From the NCBI GenBank assembly GCA_036389395.1, contig DASVPY010000052.1, positions 1 to 64,000 of the forward strand: a stretch of DNA of 64,000 nucleotides. Reading direction: 5' to 3'. Source of the stretch: QHXQ01 sp036389395 (GTDB taxonomy: Bacteria > Acidobacteriota > Blastocatellia > Pyrinomonadales > Pyrinomonadaceae). Positions 52,070 to 60,324 of the stretch are shown here, piece by piece (the stretch's first letter is position 1; the number at the start of each line of letters is the position of its first letter). The notes beneath the pieces are model-generated. The model saw nothing but the letters and a program-made list of their open reading frames with translations. It ran no database searches and was not told where the DNA came from. The position numbers and the translations under genes were made by a program.

Positions 52070-52885
52070 TCATACCTTATCGGCCATTGACTGGAGAATA
52101 GAGCGCACGTCCCTCTCCCACCGTGCGCTACGAATAATAATGACAAGAAGCAAGCCTATAAGCAGCACAGGCAGAATAAGAATGATCACCTCAGACCTCA
52201 CCGACACAACGTGGAGTGGAACCTGCTGCGCTGGATTCGTGAACAAGGATATGATTCCCGTGAGGAAGAGGATGATGGTTAGCGCTATGGTCAGCTTATA
52301 TTTCCAGCTTGATAATCTCTCCACCCGCGACCACGGCTGATGCAACTTTTCGGCGAAAGTCCTTAGAACTTCTATCGTCTCCTCGTTATCAACCCTCCCC
52401 TCACTGTCAACCCGAGCGAAAGCGGCGAGTTGATCATCCGGTGATTTTGGCCTGACGATGTCGAGAAAATCGCGCTTTTTAATTCGGGTCTTGCCCAGAA
52501 AACGCTGCTCCAACTCCTTTGTGTCATTGTCAAATCCTCGTATCTGATCGCTCCAGCCGAGCAGCGCTATGAATAGCGCCAAGCCGCTGGCAAGTAAGAA
52601 GAGCGTCAGTTGGGAGAATGACTCTTTGGGTTCGGGCGAAGGTGAACTAGCTGGTGTAGCGGGAACACCAGCTTGGCTTGGTGTCTGTTGCAGGATGTTC
52701 TGACTCGGAGTCTGTGACGCGCTAGGCTCCGTGAGAGGCTGAGGCGATGTATTCTGATTTCCGTCTTGGCTTGACCGTCCATTCCTTAGTGCGTTTGGCT
52801 CGCTACTCGGGTGGTTCTGTCCCTGCGCAGCAAGAGTAAGAAGTAATACTGCTGCCACCACGCGCATGTGCAAGGTAATGTCCAT
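52070..52885 (-). CDS. island membrane protein with secretion signal and three TM helices
   Basis: A 271-residue protein, first in the island operon. The N-terminus is a signal (MDITLHMRVVAAVLLLTLAA). Residues 23-88 form a Ser/Pro/Gln/Thr-rich extracytoplasmic linker. TM1 is about 92-110 (LTLFLLASGLALFIALLGW); a polar cytoplasmic domain of about 80 residues follows (DNDTKELEQRFLGKTRIKKR ... WSRVERLSSW); TM2 is about 193-213 and TM3 about 233-253. It ends with a short basic tail. The layout suits a membrane sensor or pore effector. No domain is recognised. Low GC, as in the rest of the island. Confidence 0.78.
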   Translation of the reverse strand: MDITLHMRVVAAVLLLTLAAQGQNHPSSEPNALRNGRSSQDGNQNTSPQPLTEPSASQTPSQNILQQTPSQAGVPATPASSPSPEPKESFSQLTLFLLASGLALFIALLGWSDQIRGFDNDTKELEQRFLGKTRIKKRDFLDIVRPKSPDDQLAAFARVDSEGRVDNEETIEVLRTFAEKLHQPWSRVERLSSWKYKLTIALTIILFLTGIISLFTNPAQQVPLHVVSVRSEVIILILPVLLIGLLLVIIIRSARWERDVRSILQSMADKV

Positions 52886-53040
52886 GAGGTCTCAAACTGC
52901 ACCAATTATCTTTTTGAGGCAATGCCTAGAGCGACACCTTAAAGGCTCTGTAAGTATTAAAGCAATCAAGACCAAGTATTGCCGACGAAGATACGCCGTA
53001 CCGCAGGCTTTGTAAAGGATCAAGTGGGGACGCGCGCCGG

Positions 53041-54330
53041 TCAGTCGGCGAGCTGGATGACGTGGTACTGGCGCGCGCCTTTGCGGAGGACGAGGAGGCG
53101 GGCGTCGATGGCGGCGGTGAGGGGGATGCGGGGGGGCGGGTCGGGGGGGACGCGGCGGTTGTTGAGGTAGATGCCGCCGCCTTGGATGAGGCGGCGGGCG
53201 TCGCCTTTGGACGAGGCGAGGCCCGAGGTGACGAGCAGTTCCGCGAGCGGCAGGCCGTCGCCGGCGAGGGCGGCTTTGGGGATTTGCGTCGACGGCACGT
53301 CGGCGAAGATGTCGAGGATTTCTTCGGCGCGCAGTTGGGTGATCTCTGCGCCGAAGAGGACGCGCGAGGCCTGCTCGGCTTTCGCCAGCGCCGTCTCGCC
53401 GTGCACCAGCAAGGTCACTTCGCGCGCCAGCGTCCGCTGCGCCGCGCGCCGCTCGGGCGCGGCCGCCAGTTCGGCGGCCAGCGCCGCGATCCGCTCCTCG
53501 CTCAGCCAGGTGAAGAATTTCAGGTAGGGGATCGCGTCGCGGTCGTCCGTGTTAAGCCAGAACTGGTAGAAGCGGAAGGGCGACGTGCGTTCGGCGTCGA
53601 GCCACACGGCCCCCGCCTCCGTCTTGCCGAACTTGACGCCCGACGAGGTGGTCACGAGCGGGAAGACGAGGCCGTGCGCCTTGCCCCGGCCGAGCCGCCG
53701 GATCAACTCGACGCCGGCCAGGATGTTGCCCCACTGATCGCTGCCGCCCATCTGGACGGTGCAGCCGTGACGCTCGTTCAGCACCAGGAAGTCGTAAGCC
53801 TGTAGCAGCATGTAGCTGAACTCGGTGAACGAGATGCCCTGCTCCTGTTCGAGCCGGCGGCTGACAGACTCCTTGCCCAGCATGTAGTTCACGGTGAAGT
53901 GCTTGCCCACATCGCGCAGGAAGTCCATCAGCGGAATGGTGCTCAGCCAGTCGGCGTTGTTGAGGGTGGCGGCGGGGTTGGCCGCCGCGCCGAAGTCGAG
54001 GAAGCGGCTCAGTTGTTCCTTGATGCCTCGCAGGTTCTCTTCGACCTGTTCTCTGGTCAGCAGCAGCCGCTCCAGCGTCTTGCCGCTCGGGTCGCCGATG
54101 AGACCCGTGCCGCCGCCGACGATGGCGACGGGCGTGTGCCCGAAACGCTGCAAGCGCGCCAGCGCCATGACCGGGAGCAGCGAGCCGACGTGCAGGCTGG
54201 CGGCCGAGGGGTCGAAGCCGATGTAGACGGTGACCTTCGCGCCGCCGAGCACGTCGCGCAAGCCGTCGGTCGCGTGGTAGATCAGCCCGCGCCAGTCGAA
54301 TTCGTCGTACACGTTCATCGCGGCCCTCAT
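53041..54330 (-). CDS. tyrS: tyrosyl-tRNA synthetase
   Basis: A 429-residue class I enzyme that charges tRNA-Tyr. The HIGH box is HVGS at 47-50 within GFDPSAASLHVGS, tyrosine-binding residues lie in VQMGGSDQWGNI, and the KMSKS-equivalent is KFGKT near 236. An S4 RNA-binding domain follows at about 360-425 (GLASSKGDARRLIQGGGIYL). The start at 54330 has GGAGGAG directly upstream; ATG four codons later is also possible. It flanks the island on the right and restores the high GC of the genome. Confidence 0.97.
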   Translation of the reverse strand: MRAAMNVYDEFDWRGLIYHATDGLRDVLGGAKVTVYIGFDPSAASLHVGSLLPVMALARLQRFGHTPVAIVGGGTGLIGDPSGKTLERLLLTREQVEENLRGIKEQLSRFLDFGAAANPAATLNNADWLSTIPLMDFLRDVGKHFTVNYMLGKESVSRRLEQEQGISFTEFSYMLLQAYDFLVLNERHGCTVQMGGSDQWGNILAGVELIRRLGRGKAHGLVFPLVTTSSGVKFGKTEAGAVWLDAERTSPFRFYQFWLNTDDRDAIPYLKFFTWLSEERIAALAAELAAAPERRAAQRTLAREVTLLVHGETALAKAEQASRVLFGAEITQLRAEEILDIFADVPSTQIPKAALAGDGLPLAELLVTSGLASSKGDARRLIQGGGIYLNNRRVPPDPPPRIPLTAAIDARLLVLRKGARQYHVIQLAD

Positions 54331-54464
54331 GTCTCCTCCACCGGAATCTTAAAACCACCTCGGCGTTTCGCCAAGTTTCAAGCCCGCGCGCAAAAGCTTA
54401 AAGCCGCGCCGGGCGGTAGACACCCGGCGCGGCTTCGACGCTTGCAAGAGGCTCGGACGGCGGC

Positions 54465-55748
54465 TTAAGGCTTGCGGCGCGTCGGCCCCTTCTTGGTGTC
54501 GGTCTCCTGCTTGCTGCTCGCGCTCTTGAGCGTCTCGTCGAGGTACTTGATCGAGTCGGCCGCGTCCTGCTTGCGCGGGTGCGTGTCGGGCGCTTTGCTG
54601 ACGAACTGTTGCAGCATGTCGCGCGCCTCGCCGTACTTGCTCGGGTCTTGCGCCGCGAGGGCGAAGCCGAGACCGTACATGGCGTCGAGGTTGTTCGCGT
54701 TGGCCGCGAGCGCCGCGCGGTAGGCGGCCACCGCCTCGTCCAAGCGGTTCGAGTAGAAGAGCGCGTCGCCGAGGCTGGCCTGCGCCTTGTCCTTCTTGGC
54801 CTGATCCGTCTCGGCGCTGATGTACTCCTGGATGGCCTTGACCGCGGCCTCGTAGTCAATCGGCGCGGCGGTCTGCAAGGCGATGCGGTACGACTCGGCG
54901 CGGTCGAACAGGTAGCCGACCTCCTCGGCGGGCTGGCCCGCCGCGGGCGCGCCGGCCGCGCCGCGCTTGCTCGCGCCCTCGCGGAACGCCGTGACGGCCT
55001 TCTCGGCGCTCTCGGCCGACTCCTTGAAGTCGCCGCGGGCCGCGTCCTTCACCGCGTTGTCCTTGGCCTTGATGCCGGCGTTGTACTTGTCCACGCCGCG
55101 CGCGCGCAACGCGACCGCCTTGTTGCGGTAGAAGACCGACTGCGACGGGTCGGCCTGGATGCCGAGGTTGTACTGGGTGACGGCCTCGTCGTAGTTCTTC
55201 GCCATGAGCGCCGAGTTGCCGGCCTTGAGGATTTCGGGCAGCTTGGCGTTCAACTCCACCGCCTTGCGGTTCTCCTCCTCGATGCGGGCGCGCTCCTTCT
55301 CCGCCTCGGCCATCTTCTTCTTGGCCTCTTCCGTGTTGACCGCGCCGGTGGCCACGGCGTTGCGCGCGTTCTTGATCTGGTCGAGCGTCAGCACCTCGCC
55401 GCCGCCCGGCTCAAGCGTGAAGTCGTTCTCCGGCTGCTGGCTGATGCGGATGCCGGCCCGGTAGTCGGGGCGCGCGCCCGGCGCGCTGACCGCAATCGTG
55501 TACGTGCCGACGAGCGGCAGCCCCACGTTCACGTAGCGCCCGTTCTTGTCGGTCTTGGCGCTGAACTCCTGGTTGATGTCCGTGCGGAAGAACTTGACGG
55601 TCGCGCCCTGCACGGGGACGGTCGTGCCGTCCGCCTGCTTGAGCATGACCTTGCCGCTGCCGGTGGCGACTTGCGCCGAGGCGGCCGCGCACGACAGGGC
55701 CACGACGAGCAGGGCGGCGAACAGGTTGAGCCATGATTTGCTGCGCAT
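54465..55748 (-). CDS. exported TPR protein with carboxypeptidase-regulatory-like domain
   Basis: A 427-residue protein starting at ATG 55748, with GGAG 11 nt upstream; a GTG at 55760 sits too close to it. The signal peptide (WLNLFAALLVVALSCAAASA-Q) precedes a carboxypeptidase-regulatory-like beta domain (about 30-110: VPVQGATVKFFRTDINQEFS, KTDKNGRYVNVGLPLVGTYT). A charged coiled segment of about 40 residues (KKKMAEAEKERARIEEENRK) and about five TPRs follow, ending in a Lys-rich tail. Proteins of this build are frequent in Acidobacteria with unknown role, presumably periplasmic scaffolds. Confidence 0.82.
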   Translation of the reverse strand: MRSKSWLNLFAALLVVALSCAAASAQVATGSGKVMLKQADGTTVPVQGATVKFFRTDINQEFSAKTDKNGRYVNVGLPLVGTYTIAVSAPGARPDYRAGIRISQQPENDFTLEPGGGEVLTLDQIKNARNAVATGAVNTEEAKKKMAEAEKERARIEEENRKAVELNAKLPEILKAGNSALMAKNYDEAVTQYNLGIQADPSQSVFYRNKAVALRARGVDKYNAGIKAKDNAVKDAARGDFKESAESAEKAVTAFREGASKRGAAGAPAAGQPAEEVGYLFDRAESYRIALQTAAPIDYEAAVKAIQEYISAETDQAKKDKAQASLGDALFYSNRLDEAVAAYRAALAANANNLDAMYGLGFALAAQDPSKYGEARDMLQQFVSKAPDTHPRKQDAADSIKYLDETLKSASSKQETDTKKGPTRRKP

Positions 55749-55928
55749 GTTGGTGAACACTCCTCAGAAATGATCCGTGCGGGGGCCTTGCAAGAGTTAA
55801 ACAGCGGCGTACCTAATCGAGTCTAAGCCGCCCTCTAAGATGCCTGACTGACCTTCGCGGTTGGTCATTAAATAACAGGCTTTGGGGCGGAACGCAACGC
55901 CGGACGGGGCGGTACTGGGGCGCGGGCC

Positions 55929-56669
55929 TCAGGCGTAAGGGATGGGGTCGGGCACGCCCGCCTCGCGGAAGGCGCGCAGCCGCAGCGCGCACGAATCGCA
56001 GCGCCCGCAGGCGCGCTCCGCCGCCTGGTAGCAAGACCAAGTGAGGCCGAGCGGCGCGCCCAACGCCAGGCCCCGCCGTATGATCTCGGCCTTGCGCAGG
56101 TTGATGACCGGCGTGCGGATTTCGACGAGCGTCTCCGGGCGCGTGCCCACGTCCACGGCGTACTGGAACGCGCCGTAGAACTCCGGCCGGCAGTCGGGAT
56201 AACCGGACGAGTCTTCGGCCACCGCACCGATGTAGATGCGCTGCGCGCCGACGACTTCGGCCCAGCTCGTCGCAATCGCCAGCAGGTGCGCGTTGCGAAA
56301 CGGCACGTAGCTCGTCGGCACTTCGCGCGCGCTCAAGTTCGCCGCCGGCACGGGGATGCGTTCGTCGGTCAGAGACGAGCCGCCGATCTCGGCCAGGTAG
56401 GCGAGGGAAGCGACGAGCCGGCGCGCGACCCCGTAATGATCAGCCAACGCCTCGAACGCCGCGCGCTCCCGCGCCTCCGTCCGCTGCCCGTAAGAGACGT
56501 GCAGAAAGGCCAGCTCGTCGTTCTCCGCGCGCGCAATCGCCGCCGTCACGCACGAATCCATCCCGCCCGACACCAGACAGATCGCCAGCGTCCGCTCGGC
56601 CGCGGCCGCCTCGCGCGCCGCCTCGTCCTCGTCCGCCCCCGCGAACGCCTTCTCGTCAAAGCCACCCAT
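55929..56669 (-). CDS. queC: 7-cyano-7-deazaguanine synthase QueC
   Basis: A 246-residue housekeeping QueC that makes preQ0 from 7-carboxy-7-deazaguanine, ammonia and ATP on the way to queuosine. The PP-loop is SGGMDS (34-39) and the zinc site is complete (Cys213, Cys221, Cys224, Cys227 in CYQAAERACGRCDSC). PTSYVPFRNAHLLAIATSWA and TPVINLRKAEIIRRG are typical. It has about 28 extra residues before the PP-loop and, like the island protein, begins Met-Gly-Gly. It follows queE on the same strand with a heptamer palindrome between. It serves as the reference against which the island QueC-like protein is divergent. Confidence 0.95.
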   Translation of the reverse strand: MGGFDEKAFAGADEDEAAREAAAAERTLAICLVSGGMDSCVTAAIARAENDELAFLHVSYGQRTEARERAAFEALADHYGVARRLVASLAYLAEIGGSSLTDERIPVPAANLSAREVPTSYVPFRNAHLLAIATSWAEVVGAQRIYIGAVAEDSSGYPDCRPEFYGAFQYAVDVGTRPETLVEIRTPVINLRKAEIIRRGLALGAPLGLTWSCYQAAERACGRCDSCALRLRAFREAGVPDPIPYA

Positions 56670-56673
56670 AAAA

Positions 56674-56808
56674 AGACAGTAGACAGTAGTCAGAAGTCAG
56701 TAGCCAGTAGGTCTTGAACTCGTCGCCTTTCGTCCTTCGTCGCCGGCAGTCAACGTCAGTCATGTTCTTCTACTGACTTCTGACTCCTGGCTGCTGACTT
56801 CTGCTCCC
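56674..56808. repeat. heptamer palindrome (CAGTAGA/CAGTAGC units) between queE and queC
   Basis: The left arm at 56674-56711 has tandem CAGTAGA/CAGTAGT/CAGAAGT units. The right arm at 56768-56808 has complements such as CTACTGACTTCTGACTCCTG. The loop is about 55 nt. It lies between the two que genes. Confidence 0.85.
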
Positions 56809-56809
56809 C

Positions 56810-57454
56810 TCACACCCCACGCGTGTCCGCGCCCCAGATGTATTTGTGTAACTGCAACTGCAAGCGCACGCGCAGGCCGCTGGCGGCGACCCAATCGGCC
56901 AGAGCTTGTAGATCGGTCTGACCCCAGACGGGCGAGACGAGGACGGCGTGCGCGCGGCGTTCGAGGTCGTAGCGCGCGATGACCTCACGCGCGTAGTCCC
57001 AGTCGGCGCGGTCGGCGACGACGAACTTGACCTCGTCGCGGTCGGCGCGCAGGCGTTCCAGGTTCGGCCAGTGGTTGCGCTCGGCCTCGCCCGACGCGGG
57101 GCACTTCACGTCGAGGATCAGCTTCGCGCGCTCGTCCACGCCTTCGGTCGAGACGTAGCCGCCCGTCTCGATCAGCACCTCGTAGCCCTCGTCGCAGAGC
57201 CGCGCGACGAGCGCGAACGCCTCGCGCTGCGCCAGCGGCTCGCCGCCCGTCACCTCCACGAGTCGGCAGTTCATGGCGCGCACCTGCGCCAGCACGTCTT
57301 CGAGCGCCATCCGCTCGCCGCCCGTGAACGTGTACTCGCTGTCACACCAGGTGCAGCGCATCGGGCAGCCCGTCAGCCGCACGAACGCGCACGGCCGCCC
57401 CGCGTGCGTGGACTCGCCCTGCACCGAGCGGAAGATTTCGGTAACTCTGAGCAT
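56810..57454 (-). CDS. queE: 7-carboxy-7-deazaguanine synthase QueE
   Basis: A 214-residue radical SAM enzyme that turns 6-carboxytetrahydropterin into 7-carboxy-7-deazaguanine, the substrate of QueC. The [4Fe-4S] motif CxxxCxxC is Cys30, Cys34 and Cys37 (TGCPMRCTWCDSEYTF). VEVTGGEPLAQREAF is the SAM-binding GGEP motif and ILDVKCPASGE is typical of QueE. It starts at 57454 (the codon before LRVTEIFRSVQGES). Its product could feed both the housekeeping QueC and the island QueC-like enzyme. Confidence 0.95.
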   Translation of the reverse strand: MLRVTEIFRSVQGESTHAGRPCAFVRLTGCPMRCTWCDSEYTFTGGERMALEDVLAQVRAMNCRLVEVTGGEPLAQREAFALVARLCDEGYEVLIETGGYVSTEGVDERAKLILDVKCPASGEAERNHWPNLERLRADRDEVKFVVADRADWDYAREVIARYDLERRAHAVLVSPVWGQTDLQALADWVAASGLRVRLQLQLHKYIWGADTRGV

Positions 57455-57461
57455 ACTGGCG

Positions 57462-57592
57462 GTGGTCAGTGGTCGGTGGTCAGTGGTCAGTGGGGAGACA
57501 GTTCAAAGTTTAAGGTTCAACGTTCAAGGTCAGCCGCACGTTGAACGTTCAACTTTGAACTCTGCCCTCAACTGACCACCGACCACTTTTAA
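57462..57592. repeat. compound palindrome: GTGGTCA heptamers plus GTTCAA units
   Basis: The outer arms are GTGGTCA-type heptamers (57466-57495) and their complement CTGACCACCGACCAC at 57572. The inner arms are GTTCAAAGTTTAAGGTTCAACG and TTGAACGTTCAACTTTGAAC. Two kinds of unit are therefore nested in one element. It lies upstream of queE and of the divergent sigma gene. Confidence 0.88.
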
Positions 57593-57637
57593 TGGTAGCA
57601 TACGCGTTGGCTTGGGGGTGCATCCAACCGGCCGGCG

Positions 57638-58591
57638 ATGAGTGCGAAGGCGACGGAGCTGACGGAGCTTGTCCGCGCGGGCGCGGCGCGTCTGGTCGCG
57701 CGCGCGGCCGACGCCTACGCGCTCACGGCCGAGCACCTCGCGGCGCGCGTGCAGGCGTGCGTCGAGAAGTACCTGCTGCGCGGTCAGCCCGCGGCCGCGC
57801 CGTCGGTCGTCAACCAGTTTTTGGACGCCCTGCGCGCCGACGACCTGTGCCTCGTCGCCGCCTGCGAGCGCGGCGACGAGCGCGCGTGGCACGCGCTGAT
57901 GGAGCAGTACCGCGCGACCGTCCTGTCGGCGGCGCGCGCGCACAGCGCGAGCGAGGACGCGGCCGAAGAGTTGGCGCAGTCGGTCTGGGCCGAGTTGTAC
58001 GGCCTGCGCGCGCGCGCCGACGGCCGGCCCGCCGGCAAGCTCGCGTACTATTCGGGCTGCGGCAGTCTGGGCGGCTGGCTGCGCGCCGTCGTCGGGCAGT
58101 TGGCCGTGGATCGGCATCGCAAGTCGGCGCGGCTCGTGCAGACCGAAGAGGCGGCGGACTTCGACCGGCTCGCGCGCGACGACGAGCCGGCCGCGGACGG
58201 CTTCAAGCCGGCGGCGCTGCCCGATCCCGAACACGCCCTGGCGCGGGCCGAAGTCGCCGACGTGTTGCAGCGCGCGCTCGCACGCGCGCTCACGGAGCTG
58301 GCGGCCGAAGACCGTCTGCTCATCAAGCTCTACTACTTCGACGACCTGCGGCTGCGCGAGGCGGGCGCTGTCTTGGGCGTCCACGAAGCGACGGCGAGCC
58401 GCCGGCTCACGCGCCTGCACCGCGACATCCGCCAGCGCATCGAGGCGCTGCTCGTCGAGGAGCACGGCTGGACGAAGCGCGAGGCGGCGCGCGCCCTGAG
58501 CGAAGGCGCGACGCAACTCGACACGGACTTACGCCCGCTGCTCGTCGCCGAGACCGGCGTCGGCGAACAGCACGAAGAGCTGCGCGAGTGA
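57638..58591 (+). CDS. sigma-70-family RNA polymerase sigma factor
   Basis: A 317-residue factor. After a helical extension of about 70 residues, region 2 spans about 80-170 (CERGDERAWHALMEQYRATV, EDAAEELAQSVWAELYGLRA, GSLGGWLRAVVGQLAVDRHR). Region 4 is at about 200-270 (LTELAAEDRLLIKLYYFDDL and HTH LGVHEATASRRLTRLHRDIR). A C-terminal extension of about 45 residues follows. The membrane anti-sigma gene lies 152 nt downstream on the same strand, so they form a regulatory pair. The ribosome site is weak. Confidence 0.88.
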   Translation: MSAKATELTELVRAGAARLVARAADAYALTAEHLAARVQACVEKYLLRGQPAAAPSVVNQFLDALRADDLCLVAACERGDERAWHALMEQYRATVLSAARAHSASEDAAEELAQSVWAELYGLRARADGRPAGKLAYYSGCGSLGGWLRAVVGQLAVDRHRKSARLVQTEEAADFDRLARDDEPAADGFKPAALPDPEHALARAEVADVLQRALARALTELAAEDRLLIKLYYFDDLRLREAGAVLGVHEATASRRLTRLHRDIRQRIEALLVEEHGWTKREAARALSEGATQLDTDLRPLLVAETGVGEQHEELRE

Positions 58592-58743
58592 ACGCGGAAG
58601 TGTTGCGCGCGATGAACGCGCGCGCGCGTTGCGTTCGCGTTGCACGCTGTTGCACCGACGCAAGATCGCGGCGCGTTTCGCGTTCATCACATAGCCGCGC
58701 GCGCCCCGGCGAGTGCGGCGAGTTTTGACCGACAGTTAGTTTG

Positions 58744-60177
58744 ATGAAGAGCGAGTTCGACAGAGAGTTGGATGGGCTGTTGCGAGCGCACGCGCGGCGC
58801 GCGACCTCCGCGCGCGCCACCGCCCCGGCGGCGCAAGTAGACGCGCCCGGCGGCGCGCACCTGGACGCCGACGAGCTGAGCGCCTACGCGGAGAACGCGC
58901 TGCCCGCCCCGGCGCGCGCGCGCTACACCGCGCACCTCGCCGACTGCGACTCGTGCCGCGGGCAGGTCGTCCTGCTCACGCGCGCGGCAGGCGTGGCGGA
59001 ACAGTTGGCGGCGCGGCCCGTCGTCGAGCGCGAACGCGCGACCGCGCCTTCCTGGCGCGCGCGCCTCGCGGCGCTGTTCGCGCCCGCCGCCTGGCGCTAC
59101 GCGCTGCCCGCCTGCGCGCTCCTGCTCGTCGGCGGTCTCGTCTACTGGGTCGTCATCGCCTCGCGCACAAGCCGCAGTTCTACGGACGCGCAGATTGCCT
59201 CCGCCCCGCGTACGCTGCCCGCGTCTGTACCCGTGCCCGCGACTGATCAGAATCACGCCGCGGCCACGCAAACATCAGCGGGCGATGCCGGCGTTGTAAA
59301 CTCTAAACCTGCGGCCGCCGCGGAGCCGGTCGGCAACGCGAACTTTGCCGACCGGCCGGCCCCGCCGCAAGCCGCGCCAGCGCCGTCCGGCGGCGAGTTG
59401 ATCGCGCGCAACGAGCCGCAGCCGCCCGCGGCGGGCGGGGTCATCACCGCCGCCCCGCCGCCGCCGTTGCAGACCACGAGCACTTACCAGGCGGAGACGC
59501 AGAACGAGCGCACGCTGCCGAACATCGTCGGCAACACGAGCGCGGGCGGCGGCCTCAGCAACCAGACGAACCAGGTCTTGTCGCAGACGCCGCCGCGCGA
59601 GTACGCGCCCGAGCCGTCGCCGCAGACCGGCGCGGCGACCGCCAACCAGCAGTCGAACAAAGAGTCGGCCGATGCGCCGGCGCAGCCGAAGGCGGTCGCC
59701 GAGGCCAAGAAGAAGGGCGAGGACGAACGCAGCGACGACGCGCGCGGCCCGCGCAAGTCGGAGGCGCGCGCAACCGACCGGGTGCAGGCGCGCGAGCGCG
59801 ACGCCGACGAAGCGAACCTGCACGGCCCCTCGCGCGCGATGAACGTGCCGAAAGACGACCGCGCGGGCGCGCGCCGCGGCCGCGCCGAAGAGTCGGAGCG
59901 CCGCAGCCAGCGGCCGCCCGCGGGCGCCGCCGCCGACAGCGTGTCGAGCGAGGACGCGGGCGAGACGCGCAGCGTCGCCGGCCGGCAGTTCCGCCGCCAG
60001 CGCGGCGCGTGGGTGGACACGACCTATCGTCAAGGCCAGGCGACCGTGCAGGTGCGGCGCACTTCGGAGCAATGGCGCGCGCTCGTCGCCGACGAGCCGG
60101 AACTGGGCCGCATCGCCAACGCGCTCGGCGGCGAGGTCATCGTCGTCTGGCGCGGCCGCGCCTACCGCATCCGCTGA
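58744..60177 (+). CDS. membrane anti-sigma factor with zinc finger
   Basis: A 477-residue protein starting at ATG 58744; a TTG one codon earlier is less likely. The zf-HC2 finger has His64, Cys68 and Cys71 (AHLADCDSC). One TM helix follows (YALPACALLLVGGLVYWVVI, about 116-137), then a very long disordered Pro/Ala/Gln linker (about 140-400) with a charged Arg/Asp/Glu stretch. A small folded end (about 400-477) has FRRQRGAWVDTTYRQGQATV and LGGEVIVVWRGRAYRI. It should bind the sigma factor encoded just upstream and sense a periplasmic cue through the terminal domain. It shares build, but not sequence, with the anti-sigma protein at 27183. Confidence 0.85.
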   Translation: MKSEFDRELDGLLRAHARRATSARATAPAAQVDAPGGAHLDADELSAYAENALPAPARARYTAHLADCDSCRGQVVLLTRAAGVAEQLAARPVVERERATAPSWRARLAALFAPAAWRYALPACALLLVGGLVYWVVIASRTSRSSTDAQIASAPRTLPASVPVPATDQNHAAATQTSAGDAGVVNSKPAAAAEPVGNANFADRPAPPQAAPAPSGGELIARNEPQPPAAGGVITAAPPPPLQTTSTYQAETQNERTLPNIVGNTSAGGGLSNQTNQVLSQTPPREYAPEPSPQTGAATANQQSNKESADAPAQPKAVAEAKKKGEDERSDDARGPRKSEARATDRVQARERDADEANLHGPSRAMNVPKDDRAGARRGRAEESERRSQRPPAGAAADSVSSEDAGETRSVAGRQFRRQRGAWVDTTYRQGQATVQVRRTSEQWRALVADEPELGRIANALGGEVIVVWRGRAYRIR

Positions 60178-60324
60178 CGCCCCGCAAAAAAAACTACTCA
60201 ACTCTTCTGCGCGTCCTCTGCGTCTGCGACGGCGAATGCTCGCGCGCAGAGCTTGTCATCCGGCCGCTTTCCTGTTAATTATCGCCCGCCATTCGACCCG
60301 GCCGACGGAGGTGCAACCCCCCTT

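Noticed and set aside
52066..52146. Longer N-terminus for the 119-aa island protein
   Set aside because: It would overlap the membrane protein gene by 77 nt. The start at 52065 gives the same tight spacing as the other genes of the operon.
50146..52885. Assignment of the island as a Qat or type IV CBASS system
   Set aside because: Only the QueC-like component matches. No KAP ATPase, TatD nuclease, CD-NTase, TGT or OGG gene is present within the island or nearby.
60180..60240. Possible further type C palindrome (CTCTGCGTC-like units) after the anti-sigma gene
   Set aside because: Only one arm-like stretch is present and no complementary arm was found.
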